A DNA stretch of 64,000 nucleotides from DASYCK01 sp036500205 (GTDB lineage: Bacteria; Myxococcota_A; Polyangia; Fen-1088), in the NCBI GenBank assembly GCA_036500205.1, contig DASYCK010000009.1, positions 1 through 64,000 of the forward strand. The letters are read 5' to 3'. This document shows positions 25,661 through 34,251 of the stretch, piece by piece. Numbering within the stretch: position 1 is the stretch's first letter; every line of letters starts with the position of its first letter. The notes under the pieces were generated by a model. That model saw nothing but the letters and a program-made list of their open reading frames with translations. It was not told the DNA's origin and did no database searches. The translations under genes were made by a program, and so were the position numbers.

Positions 25661-26836
25661 ATGCCCCACGACTTCCGCGTGCTCTGCGCTGCCAGCGAGC
25701 AGTGGCTGTCGCTCGCGCAGGTCCCGCGGATGCTTCACCGCGCCGGAGCGCACGTGACCTTTCTGGGCCCCGCGGGCGCCTGGCCGCTGCGCGGCAGCTT
25801 CGTCGATCGCTGGGTTCGCGCCGAGGGCAAGGCGGAAGCGGTCGCTCGCGTCCTGGGCGCTCACCTGACCGACGCGCGCCCTTACGACTGGATCATCCTG
25901 GGGGACGATTCGCTGCTGGCGGCGGTGGGCGCGCGCCGCGACGAGCCCTGGACGCGGGCGGCGCTCCCCCTCGAGCCCGACGACGTGCGCCGGGGTCTTC
26001 TCGGCTCGAAGCTCGGTTTCGTGACCGCCGCCGCCGCCCTCGGTCTCCCCATTCCCCGGTCGCTCGTCTGTCGGGGCGAGCAAGAGATCCGCGAGGCGCT
26101 CGACACCTTCGACGGGCCGGCCCTCATCAAGGAAGACGGACCGAGCGGCGGCGAAGGTTGTCACGCGCTCACCCGCACCGGGGCGGTCCCGGCGCGCTTG
26201 CGCGCGGAGGCCGTGGTGGTGCAGGCGTTGGTGCAGGGGCCGACCATCGCCGTCGAGGCCCTGTACGACCGGGGCCAGCTCCGTTTCGCGCTGACGTCCA
26301 CCATCGAACGAACCTGGCCACCGCCGTTCGGCGTCTCGGCGCTGCGCCGCTTCTCGCACGACGCCACCGCGCTGGCGCTGACCGAGGACCTCGGGCGAAC
26401 GGTGGGCATTCATGGCTTCGCCAACCTGACGATGCTGCGCGATCCATCCACCGGGCGGACTCTGCTGATCGAGCTCGACCTCCGTCCCAACGCCCTGTTT
26501 CACCTGGGAGCCGTGCTGGGGGTCGACCTCACACCGTCGCTGCGCGCCCTCCTCGAACGTCGCCCGCCGGAACCGGTGCGTCACCTCGCCGTCGACGTCG
26601 ATGCCCGGGTTCCGATCTATCCGGTCGACGTGATCCGGTCGGTCCTGCAGCGCGATTGGCGCGCGCTGGCGAGCTGGCTCACCGACAGCGACGACCGCTG
26701 GCGCTCGATCCCCCCCGACGATCCCCGGCTGGCCCGGGCCTATCTCGGGCACATCGTTCGCCAGATCGTCCGCCAGACGCTCCGAGACGACAGGGCGGCA
26801 CGGACGCCGCGCGCCGTGCTAGCTTCGCCCGCGTGA
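25661..26836 (+). CDS. ATP-grasp domain protein
   Basis: The 391-residue protein starts behind AAAGGAG. An N-terminal Rossmann-like domain (CAASEQWLSL, DWIILGDDS) is followed by an ATP-grasp fold: lysine strand GPALIKEDGPSGGEGCHAL (about 147-165), VVVQALVQGPTIAVE with the hinge, and metal-binding LLIELDLRPNALFH. ATP-grasp enzymes ligate a carboxylate to an amine or thiol through an acyl phosphate. This order resembles carbamoyl-phosphate synthase-like members found in natural-product and glycan pathways. Its stop overlaps the next start (TGATG), showing translational coupling to the aldo/keto reductase. Confidence 0.8.
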   Translation: MPHDFRVLCAASEQWLSLAQVPRMLHRAGAHVTFLGPAGAWPLRGSFVDRWVRAEGKAEAVARVLGAHLTDARPYDWIILGDDSLLAAVGARRDEPWTRAALPLEPDDVRRGLLGSKLGFVTAAAALGLPIPRSLVCRGEQEIREALDTFDGPALIKEDGPSGGEGCHALTRTGAVPARLRAEAVVVQALVQGPTIAVEALYDRGQLRFALTSTIERTWPPPFGVSALRRFSHDATALALTEDLGRTVGIHGFANLTMLRDPSTGRTLLIELDLRPNALFHLGAVLGVDLTPSLRALLERRPPEPVRHLAVDVDARVPIYPVDVIRSVLQRDWRALASWLTDSDDRWRSIPPDDPRLARAYLGHIVRQIVRQTLRDDRAARTPRAVLASPA

Positions 26837-27819
26837 TGGAATATCGAACGCTCGGTCGGACCGGTTGGAAAATTTCGTCTGTCAGCTTCGGCGCGTGGGC
26901 CATCGGCGGCACCTGGGGCGCCGTCAAGGAGGACGAGTCGCTGGCGGCGCTGCACCGCGCCCTCGACTGCGGCGTGAACTTCTTCGACACCGCCGACGTC
27001 TACGGTGACGGCCTGAGCGAGCGCCTGATCGCGCGGCTGCGAAAAGAGCGCAAGGAGCCATTCTTCATCACCACCAAGGCGGGGCGCCGGCTGCCCAAGC
27101 AGACCGTCGAGGGTTACAACCGCCAGAACCTGACCTCTTTCGTCGAGCGCAGCCTGACGAACCTGCAGGTGGAGACGATCGATCTGCTGCAGCTGCACTG
27201 CCCGCCGACCGACCTGTACTACCACCCCGAGGCGTTCGGCATCCTCGATGAGCTGGTGAAGGCGGGAAAGCTGCGCCACTACGGCGTCAGCGTCGAGCGG
27301 GTCGAGGAGGCGCTGAAGGCCATCGAGTTCCCGGGCGTCCAGTCGGTGCAGATCATCTTCAACATGTTCCGCCAGCGCCCGGCCGAGCTGTTCCTGCCCG
27401 AGGCGCGGCGGCGTCAGGTCGGCGTCCTGGCGCGGGTGCCGCTGGCCTCGGGGATGTTGACCGGCAAGATGACCCGGGACAGCCAGTTCGCCGCCGACGA
27501 TCATCGCAACTTCAACCGGGACGGCGCCGCCTTCGATCGCGGCGAGACCTTCTCCGGAGTTCCCTATGAAAGCGGCCTGGAGGCCGTCGAGGAGCTGCGC
27601 GCCCTGATTCCAGCGGGGGCAAGCCTGGCCGCGCTGGCGCTGCGCTGGATCCTGATGAACGAGGCGGTGACCTGCGTCATCCCGGGCGGCAAGCGCCCGG
27701 CGCAGGTCGAAGACAACTGTTCGGCCGCGGCGCTCGCGCCCCTGCCGGAGGCGACGATGGCCCGGGTGCGCGAGATCTACGACCAGCGCATCCGCCCCCA
27801 CGTCCACCCGTACTGGTAG
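26836..27819 (+). CDS. Aldo/keto reductase
   Basis: The 327-residue TIM-barrel oxidoreductase keeps the AKR tetrad: Asp51 (FFDTADVYG), Tyr56, Lys81 (FITTKAG) and His121 (LLQLHCPP). NADPH-binding residues are likely in CVIPGGKRPAQVEDN near the C-terminus. It resembles the yeast-Gcy/YccK-like stand-alone reductases (MEYRTLGRTGWKISSVSFG). It would reduce an aldehyde or ketone or oxidise an alcohol; substrate unknown. The ATG overlaps the stop of the ATP-grasp gene. Confidence 0.9.
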   Translation: MEYRTLGRTGWKISSVSFGAWAIGGTWGAVKEDESLAALHRALDCGVNFFDTADVYGDGLSERLIARLRKERKEPFFITTKAGRRLPKQTVEGYNRQNLTSFVERSLTNLQVETIDLLQLHCPPTDLYYHPEAFGILDELVKAGKLRHYGVSVERVEEALKAIEFPGVQSVQIIFNMFRQRPAELFLPEARRRQVGVLARVPLASGMLTGKMTRDSQFAADDHRNFNRDGAAFDRGETFSGVPYESGLEAVEELRALIPAGASLAALALRWILMNEAVTCVIPGGKRPAQVEDNCSAAALAPLPEATMARVREIYDQRIRPHVHPYW

Positions 27820-27896
27820 GACGCCCATACCGGCGGGACGGCCAGCGCCTCAAGTCCGCGCGGCGGGGTGCCGAAAAGTGTGCAAGGCCCCGCCCG

Positions 27897-29207
27897 ATGT
27901 CCACCGCCTACAGCGAGTGTGTTCCCCCCACGGATAATGCGGTCGGCGCCCCCCGCACCGAGGTTCCTCCGGCCGCGCGCGCCCCGCGGCGCGAGCTGAC
28001 CACGCGCGAGACGGCGGTGCTCGTCGCGCTGATCGCCTTCTACGTCGAGCTCATCGTGGCGCTGGCCCTGGTCGGCAAGTTCACGTTCATCGCCAAGACG
28101 TCCATCATCCCGGCGCTCATCATCGTGGCGCTGCTCACCGGCCGGGTGTCCGTGTTCGTCAACGACTGGGCGGTGTTCCTGTCGTCGGTGCTGCTGTTCG
28201 ATTGCTTCCGCGGCCTGGTCTATTCGGTGACCCTGCGCTTCGATCTGCCCATCCACGCCGCCTACGTCGTGCGCTGGGACGAGCGTCTGCTGGGCGGCCA
28301 GCCGCTGTCGGTGCTGCTGCAACGGCGGTTCTTCGCTTCGCAGGTGATCGGGCCCTTCGAGAAGGTCCTCACCATCATCCACGGCTCGCACTTCCTGTTC
28401 TTCCTGTTCGTGGGAATGGCCGTGTGGCTGTTCCGGCGCGATCAGTTCTGGCGCTTCCGGCGGGCCTTCATGCTGCTGATGCTGGTGGGGCTGGCGGCGT
28501 ACCTGATTGTTCCGACCGTTCCCCCCTGGATGGCCGCCAAGATGCACATCATCCCGCCCATCCGCCACATCACCGCCGAGATCTACAACCTCACCGTCCC
28601 CACCCTGCAGTCGACGTTCGACACCAACCCGGTCGCCGCCATGCCGTCGCTGCACACGGCGTTCCCCACGCTCTGTTCGCTGATCGCGTTGCATCACTTC
28701 GGTCGGCGCGCGCTGGCGCTGCCGTTCTACACGCTGCTCATGTACTTCGCGATCGCCTACATGGGCGAGCACTACCTCATCGACATCTTCATGGGCGTCG
28801 TGGTGGCATCTTCGGTGTACGTGGTGGTGTACCGCTCGGCCTGGGGCCGCGCGCCCTCACCGGCGCGCGGTGATGAACGGGCGGCCTCGCGCCGCCCCTG
28901 GATCCGCCAGGCCATCCTGGCGCTGGTGATCATCGGCGTGGCCGAGGGCGCCGGGCAGCTCGGGCAGAACCTGCGGCGGCCGCTGTTCTTCAACCCGACC
29001 TTCGTGGACAACGACATGCGCGGGCGTTCGGACAAGGTCCACCTGACCCTGGGGCGCTACGCGCTGTCTCGCAATGACTACGACGGCGCGCAGAAAGAGC
29101 TGCGCCTCGCGCTGGGCGAGCTTCGCGATCTCGCCGACCGCTCGCGGACGGCCGACCTGCTGACCCGGATGCCCCACGCCGTCCCCGACGGCGATCAACT
29201 TCCCTGA
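27897..29207 (+). CDS. PAP2/inositolphosphotransferase-type membrane enzyme
   Basis: The 436-residue protein has about six to seven helices between residues 40 and 310 and the PAP2 active-site motifs in their AUR1-like form: PVAAMPSLHTAF (about 246-257) and YMGEHYLIDIFMG (about 287-299). Such enzymes transfer or remove phospho-head groups of lipids at the membrane, such as inositol phosphate onto ceramide. A further helix and a soluble C-terminal part with a TPR-like helix pair (RYALSRNDYDGAQKELRLAL) follow, which is unusual. It sits third in the enzyme row, suggesting that the product of the row may be lipid-linked. Confidence 0.8.
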   Translation: MSTAYSECVPPTDNAVGAPRTEVPPAARAPRRELTTRETAVLVALIAFYVELIVALALVGKFTFIAKTSIIPALIIVALLTGRVSVFVNDWAVFLSSVLLFDCFRGLVYSVTLRFDLPIHAAYVVRWDERLLGGQPLSVLLQRRFFASQVIGPFEKVLTIIHGSHFLFFLFVGMAVWLFRRDQFWRFRRAFMLLMLVGLAAYLIVPTVPPWMAAKMHIIPPIRHITAEIYNLTVPTLQSTFDTNPVAAMPSLHTAFPTLCSLIALHHFGRRALALPFYTLLMYFAIAYMGEHYLIDIFMGVVVASSVYVVVYRSAWGRAPSPARGDERAASRRPWIRQAILALVIIGVAEGAGQLGQNLRRPLFFNPTFVDNDMRGRSDKVHLTLGRYALSRNDYDGAQKELRLALGELRDLADRSRTADLLTRMPHAVPDGDQLP

Positions 29208-29270
29208 CCCCGTCCCCGCACCTCCGAGTGCATTCGACCGACGGTTACGACTAAGCTCCGTCCCTCGCCG

Positions 29271-30257
29271 ATGTCGCCGTGGGAACAGATCGCCTCGCTG
29301 GCGCGCCTCGCGCCCACGCCGCACAACACGCAGCCGTTCCGCATCCGCCCTCGCGGCGACGACCGCGCCGACCTCGTGCTGCTGACCGAGCGCCTGCTCC
29401 CCGAGGAAGATCACGGGAACCTGTACGTGGCGAGCTCCTTCGGCACCTTCGCCGTGGCGCTGGAGCGAGCCGGGCGCCACTTCGGCATCGACCTGGAGAT
29501 CACCCCGGTGGCGGACCTCGCGCTCGAGACGCTGCCCGAGCTGGGGCCGCGGGTCGTGCTGGGCGAGGCGCGGGTGCGCGGGAGCGTCCCCGCCGAGCCG
29601 GCCGCGCAGGCGCTCGACGCCCGGCGCACCTCGCGCCTCCCCTACCAGGATCGCCTGCTCGCCCCCGAGGTGCGCGCGGCGCTCGTCACCGTCGTCGAGC
29701 GGAGCGGGCATCGCCTGCTCGTCCACGACGCGCCCGAGGTCGTCGGCCCGCTGCTGCGTCTCAACGCCTCCGCCATCATCGACAACCTGCAGCTATCGGA
29801 CGAACGAAAGGAGATCCGCGGCTGGCATCGCCTGGGCAAGACGCCGGCGTTCGGCGACGGGTTGTGGCAGGAGCCGATGAATCAGCCAGCCTGGGAGCTG
29901 TGGTCGGCGTTCGCGATGCCGTGGCTGTTCCGCCTGCCCGGCTTTCGCCAGTTCGCGGCGCGGCGCTATCTGACCACTCAACGCGGCACGCGCCAGGTGG
30001 CGCTGCTCTGTGGCGCGTTTCGCCGCTGGCCCGAGCTGTACGCGGCCGGCCGCATGTTGATGGAGCTGTGGCTGGAGATGGCACGCCACGACGTGTACAT
30101 GCAGCCGATGGGCTCGATGTTGACGAACCCGCGCTACGTCGCCGAGATCGCCCGTCGCTTCGCCTGCGACGACTGCTGGCTGGTGCTGCGGCTCGGCCAC
30201 TCCGCGGTGCCACCCCGCGCCCCCCGTTTGCAAAACATCGTGCTGTCCGATGAATAG
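29271..30257 (+). CDS. Nitroreductase-family protein
   Basis: The 328-residue protein begins with LARLAPTPHNTQPFRI, the flavin-binding motif of the nitroreductase superfamily (usually APSxxNxQPW), and continues with the two-lobed layout of larger NTR-like proteins. The C-terminal half includes MQPMGSMLTNPRYVAEIA and a final LRLGHS, which match the C-terminal phosphate-binding stretch of the family. It likely binds FMN and reduces a substrate with NAD(P)H. Its last eight bases overlap the following ligase-like gene, so they are co-translated. Confidence 0.75.
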   Translation: MSPWEQIASLARLAPTPHNTQPFRIRPRGDDRADLVLLTERLLPEEDHGNLYVASSFGTFAVALERAGRHFGIDLEITPVADLALETLPELGPRVVLGEARVRGSVPAEPAAQALDARRTSRLPYQDRLLAPEVRAALVTVVERSGHRLLVHDAPEVVGPLLRLNASAIIDNLQLSDERKEIRGWHRLGKTPAFGDGLWQEPMNQPAWELWSAFAMPWLFRLPGFRQFAARRYLTTQRGTRQVALLCGAFRRWPELYAAGRMLMELWLEMARHDVYMQPMGSMLTNPRYVAEIARRFACDDCWLVLRLGHSAVPPRAPRLQNIVLSDE

Positions 30258-31734
30258 CCGGATCGATCCCTGGCTGGGCTGGGCCCTCAACACCGTGGGC
30301 GGGGTGGCCCTGTCGTCATGGAACAGCTACCGGCTGCTCCACGCGCCGGTCGTCACGGAGGAGGCGCGGCAGTGGGTGAGCCGCAAGCGCGCGGCCGCCG
30401 CCTTCTATCGAGCGCGCCGGACCGTGCCTGCGTACCGCGCGTTCCTGGGCGAGCGACAGGCGCTGGAGCCAGCGCGCTTCGAGGACATCCCGCCCATGGA
30501 CAAGGAGAGCTACGTGAAGCGCTGGCCGCTCGAGGCGCTGTGCCAGGGGGGCGCGCTGCCGCTGCGGGGTGCCGTCATCGACGAATCATCCGGCTCGAGC
30601 GGGACGGCCAGCAACTGGGTGCGCGGCGAAGCGGAGCGCTCGGCCACGCGCCGGCTGATCCAGTACGCGGCCCGCGCCACGTTCGGCGACGACAGCTTCG
30701 TGCTGCTGAACGCGTTCGCCCTCGGCCCGTGGGCGACCGGGATGAACGTGTCGATGTCGCTCGTCGATCGCGCCGTGTTGAAGTCGATCGGTCCGGACGC
30801 CAAGAAGGTCCTGGCCACGCTCGAGCTGCTGGGGCCCAGGTACCGCTACGTCATCACCGGCTACCCGCCGTTCCTGAAGGCGCTGGTCGAGACGGCCACC
30901 CTCGACTGGTCTCGCTACGACATCTGCGCGGTGGTGGGCGGCGAAGGGATGTCCGAGCCGCTGCGGGCGGCGCTGAACCGCTGCTTTCGCAAGACGATCT
31001 CCAGCTTCGGCGCGTCCGATCTCGAGATCAATCTGGCGGTGGAGAGCGACTTCAGCATCGCGCTGCGCCAGGCGCTGGCGGCGAATCCCGCCCTGGCGCG
31101 CGATCTGTACGGCGCCCACGAGGCGCTGCCGATGATCTTTCAGTACGACCCGCTGAACTGCTTCGTCGAGAGCGACGGCGAGCGCAACCTGCTGTTCACG
31201 TTGAATCGGCTGGAGAACGTCTCGCCGCGTATTCGTTACAACCTGCACGATCGCGGCCTGTCGCATCCGTTCTCGTTCGTGCGGAACGTGCTGCGTGATC
31301 ATGGCGTCGACCTGGGGCCGGCCGCGGCGGCCGCCTTGCCGTTGCCGCTGCTGTTTCACTGGGGGCGGCAGGAGAACGCCGTGGCGTTCTACGGCTGCAA
31401 GCTCACCCCGGAGGATCTGCAGAACGTGGTGATGCGCGTGCCGGCGCTGGGACGGCAGGTGGCGAACTTCGCCCTCCATCCCTTCGAGGACGCACGCGCC
31501 AACAAGCGCCTCGAGCTGTGGTTCGAGCTGAGCCCGGGCCTGGCGGTGCCGCCCGCCGACGATGAAGCGCTGCGCGACGGCGTGCTGTCCGAGCTGGCGG
31601 CCGTGAATCAGGACTTTCGCGAGTCGATCCGGATGGTGCCGCCCGACGGGCGCCCGACCTTGAAGTTCTTCCCGTTCGGCGACAGCCCCATCTCGGGCCA
31701 GGACATCCGGGTCAAGAAGCGTTACATCGTCTGA
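30250..31734 (+). CDS. PaaK-like adenylate-forming enzyme
   Basis: The 494-residue protein has the phosphate loop ESSGSSGTASNWVRG (about 114-128), and the later motifs GGEGMSEPLR, SSFGASDLE and a C-terminal DIRVKKRYIV with likely catalytic lysines. This is the style of phenylacetate-CoA ligase and the related capsule protein CapK. It should activate a carboxylate with ATP to an acyl adenylate, then pass it to CoA or another acceptor. The start overlaps the nitroreductase gene by eight bases. It ends the five-gene row and abuts, by one base, the convergent lipoprotein gene. Confidence 0.82.
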   Translation: MNSRIDPWLGWALNTVGGVALSSWNSYRLLHAPVVTEEARQWVSRKRAAAAFYRARRTVPAYRAFLGERQALEPARFEDIPPMDKESYVKRWPLEALCQGGALPLRGAVIDESSGSSGTASNWVRGEAERSATRRLIQYAARATFGDDSFVLLNAFALGPWATGMNVSMSLVDRAVLKSIGPDAKKVLATLELLGPRYRYVITGYPPFLKALVETATLDWSRYDICAVVGGEGMSEPLRAALNRCFRKTISSFGASDLEINLAVESDFSIALRQALAANPALARDLYGAHEALPMIFQYDPLNCFVESDGERNLLFTLNRLENVSPRIRYNLHDRGLSHPFSFVRNVLRDHGVDLGPAAAAALPLPLLFHWGRQENAVAFYGCKLTPEDLQNVVMRVPALGRQVANFALHPFEDARANKRLELWFELSPGLAVPPADDEALRDGVLSELAAVNQDFRESIRMVPPDGRPTLKFFPFGDSPISGQDIRVKKRYIV

Positions 31735-32274
31735 TCACGGGATGGCCCTCAGCGCCGTCTCCAGGCCGTTGAGGCTTTCGAACGTGACGAAGTACGGGTA
31801 CGTCGTCTGGCACGCATAGAAGTCGTCGCCGTACGTGAGCGCGCCGGTCGCGCTCTCGACCGTCAGGTGGCGATCGTCGGCGTCGGCGCCGCAGCTCGTT
31901 CGGTCCGACACCGTCACGGCGGTGATGGCGGCGTCGACGGTCGCCCATTGCGATGCCGTCAAGGTGACGGTCTCGGCGGAGGGGACGTAGCTCTCGGGCA
32001 CGTCCGTCGTCCCCAGCATGCTGCAGGTGGATGACGACAGGCTCTGGTCGGTGACCGAGATCGTGTACGACCAGACCGCCGGATCGCAGGGCGCCCCCTG
32101 CGGAGGAACACCGCGGAATCCGCCCCCCGTCGACACGAAGGTCACTTTCGTGAGCGACGGGAAGACGATGCTGCTCCCGGCCTTGGTGTGGAAACCATCG
32201 GGCGAGGCGTCGGAGGAACCGCATCCCGTCAGGCCCGCGGCGAAAACGAAGGAGATGACAACGAACATCCGCAT
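31735..32274 (-). CDS. Small lipoprotein of unknown function
   Basis: The gene gives 179 residues from ATG 32274 with a basic start and a clear lipobox (AAGLTGC). Starts at 32268 and 32295 are equally possible because no strong ribosome site is present. The mature protein has several cysteines, DPAVWSYTISVTDQSLSSST and a C-terminal YACQTTYPYFVTFESL. No family is recognised. It converges on the PaaK-like gene and is transcribed alone. Confidence 0.7.
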   Translation of the reverse strand: MRMFVVISFVFAAGLTGCGSSDASPDGFHTKAGSSIVFPSLTKVTFVSTGGGFRGVPPQGAPCDPAVWSYTISVTDQSLSSSTCSMLGTTDVPESYVPSAETVTLTASQWATVDAAITAVTVSDRTSCGADADDRHLTVESATGALTYGDDFYACQTTYPYFVTFESLNGLETALRAIP

Positions 32275-32430
32275 CTTGATTGAAGAGTTCACCATGCAAC
32301 AGACAGCAATGTCCATGCCTCGGCAGGCCCGCCATCGCCGTGGCTGCGGCCTCGAAATGCTCGAAAAAACGTCACCGCTCCGGGGAGCCGAGACATCGAT
32401 GTCGCGTTCGCGTCGGGATAGACTGAAGAC

Positions 32431-32853
32431 ATGGCGAAGCCACCGATCTACGACCGCCTTACGATCGAGCGATACGCGCAGAAGCTGCTCGCGCGCGCCC
32501 GGCTCGTCACGCTCTACGGATTCATTGGTGGTGGCGTGCTCGGTGGCGGCATCGCGGCTGCCAGTGGGTTCGCCTTCCGGTTCGTCACGTCGGTGCGCCC
32601 CGTTCTCGAGGGGCTGTCGCTCGGCCTCAACACCGAGCAGGCCACCGATGCCGCAAACGGAATGGCGCTCGTGTGGGGCACCGCCGGCGGCCTCGCCTGC
32701 GGAATTGCCGGGGCGTTCCTAGGCGCCGGCGCCGCCGCGAGATACAGGCTGGCCGCTCAGCAGGCGCTCTGCCAGCTCGAGATCGAGCGCCACCTCTCCA
32801 GGCTCGCGGCGAGGGGAGCCGAGGAGCAGGAGCGCCCGCCAACGGCTGGCTGA
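32431..32853 (+). CDS. Small membrane protein with glycine-zipper helices
   Basis: The 140-residue protein has two hydrophobic helices (about 28-52 and 80-103) rich in Gly at alternate positions (GFIGGGVLGGGIAAASG; GTAGGLACGIAGAFLGAG), a pattern of helix packing in membranes. The ends are charged and helical (RYRLAAQQALCQLEIERHL). No family is recognised. It is flanked by a divergent lipoprotein gene and the PEGA protein. Confidence 0.6.
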   Translation: MAKPPIYDRLTIERYAQKLLARARLVTLYGFIGGGVLGGGIAAASGFAFRFVTSVRPVLEGLSLGLNTEQATDAANGMALVWGTAGGLACGIAGAFLGAGAAARYRLAAQQALCQLEIERHLSRLAARGAEEQERPPTAG

Positions 32854-32953
32854 CCGAGGGGAAGGATCGTGAATTGGCACCGAGCCGCATTTCGCACGCG
32901 TGCGGCCGGTGGATCATCATGGTGCCACGCATGATAGAGTCTTCCGCTCGATC

Positions 32954-34027
32954 ATGTGGCGCGGTGGCGTTGGACGTCTGGCTCTCGGAATTTCGCTTCT
33001 GTCGGCGAGCGGTCTTGTTTCGGAGCTGGCTGGGACGGGCGCGTTCGCCGATGCGGCGGACTACGATTCGTTGATGAGCGACGCCATCGGGCAACGTCGC
33101 GCGGGTGACGATGCGGCAGCGTTGAGGCTGTTCCAGGAAGCTTACGGGCTGAACAAGACGCCAAAGGCGCTCACCCAGATCGCCTTGGCCGAACAGGCTC
33201 TCGGTCGTTGGAGCGCCGCGGACAAGCACCTGCGCCAGGCGCTGGAGTCGGGCGCCGATCCTTGGATCAAGAAGAATCGGCTCGTGATCGACAGGTCGCT
33301 CGACATCATCGCCACCCACGTGGGCCAGCTCGACCTGAGTGGAAAGCCAGCCGGTGCGGAAGTGCGCGTCGACGGGGAGCTGGTGGGAGCCCTGCCGCTG
33401 CCACACTCGATCACGGTGACCGCGGGCGGCGTGGCGATCGAGGTCAGCGCTCGCGGGTATCTGCCCATCGTCAGGTCGGCGACCATCAGCGCACACACTC
33501 TGACCCGCGAAATCTTCAACTTGCAATCGATGGCTCCGGTGGCGGACCCGGGGACCGTGCCTCAGTCCCCCTCTTCGTCGGGTTCGACCGACGCCGTTGC
33601 GGTTGGTGTGCCACGTTCCAAGGACGACGCAGGCGGCGTGGCAACTCCCCCCGCCGCGACCCAGCCATCCGGCGCCGGCTCGACGAGGCTGCCGCTGGTG
33701 CTGGCCGCCGGGGGATTGTCGGTGGCGTCGCTCGCGTTCGGGATCGTCGAGCACCTATCGTGGCAGAACAAGGTGACCTCGTTTGGCTCGACCGACGGGT
33801 GTGGCACCACACTTCCGGACAAGGGAGTGCCGGGGTGCCAGGCGCTCTACGACGACGGTCAGCACGCCAAGATCCGGGCGTTCGTCGGCTATGGGCTGGC
33901 CGCGGCGTTCGCCGCCACGGCCATCGTGCTGCATCTTACCGACCCGAGCAGGGACTCCGAACCTCCCCGGGTCGCCTGTGCGCCGGATTGGATGACCACC
34001 GGCGTGGGCTGCGCGTTCGCTTTTTGA
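32954..34027 (+). CDS. TPR and PEGA domain envelope protein
   Basis: ATG 32954 gives 357 residues with a signal or anchor helix at about 6-28. TPR-like helices follow (GDDAAALRLFQEAYGLN, QIALAEQALGRWSAADKHL). A PEGA domain (about 130-190) carries AGAEVRVDGELVGALPL and EVSARGYLP. A Pro/Ser linker leads to a hydrophobic segment (LVLAAGGLSVASLAFG), a loop with two Cys, and a last helix. This TPR-PEGA-membrane layout is widespread in Myxococcota and is thought to act in surface structures or periplasmic binding. It is probably a single-gene unit. Confidence 0.75.
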   Translation: MWRGGVGRLALGISLLSASGLVSELAGTGAFADAADYDSLMSDAIGQRRAGDDAAALRLFQEAYGLNKTPKALTQIALAEQALGRWSAADKHLRQALESGADPWIKKNRLVIDRSLDIIATHVGQLDLSGKPAGAEVRVDGELVGALPLPHSITVTAGGVAIEVSARGYLPIVRSATISAHTLTREIFNLQSMAPVADPGTVPQSPSSSGSTDAVAVGVPRSKDDAGGVATPPAATQPSGAGSTRLPLVLAAGGLSVASLAFGIVEHLSWQNKVTSFGSTDGCGTTLPDKGVPGCQALYDDGQHAKIRAFVGYGLAAAFAATAIVLHLTDPSRDSEPPRVACAPDWMTTGVGCAFAF

Positions 34028-34251
34028 CGATGGCGTGAACACCGGCGGAGCGGCACGGGATTACGCCTGTGCTCCCTGCCAGCTGGCTCCCTGACCGGAA
34101 GGGCCACCCGCCATTCGTGACGTCACGTCACCGATGAAGTGCTTGGCGTGCCCTTTAACGGTGTCAAACGCCCGTGAGATAGTGCCCCTCGTTCGCGATC
34201 AGGTTCCAAGAACCAATTGCTCGAAACAAGGCTCTTGCGTATCGGGGGGAA

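Noticed and set aside
25702..27819. A fusion of an upstream domain to the aldo/keto reductase
   Set aside because: The reductase frame stays open through the ATP-grasp gene, but the added part is Arg/Ala-rich shadow sequence. The reductase starts at 26836 with a normal family N-terminus.
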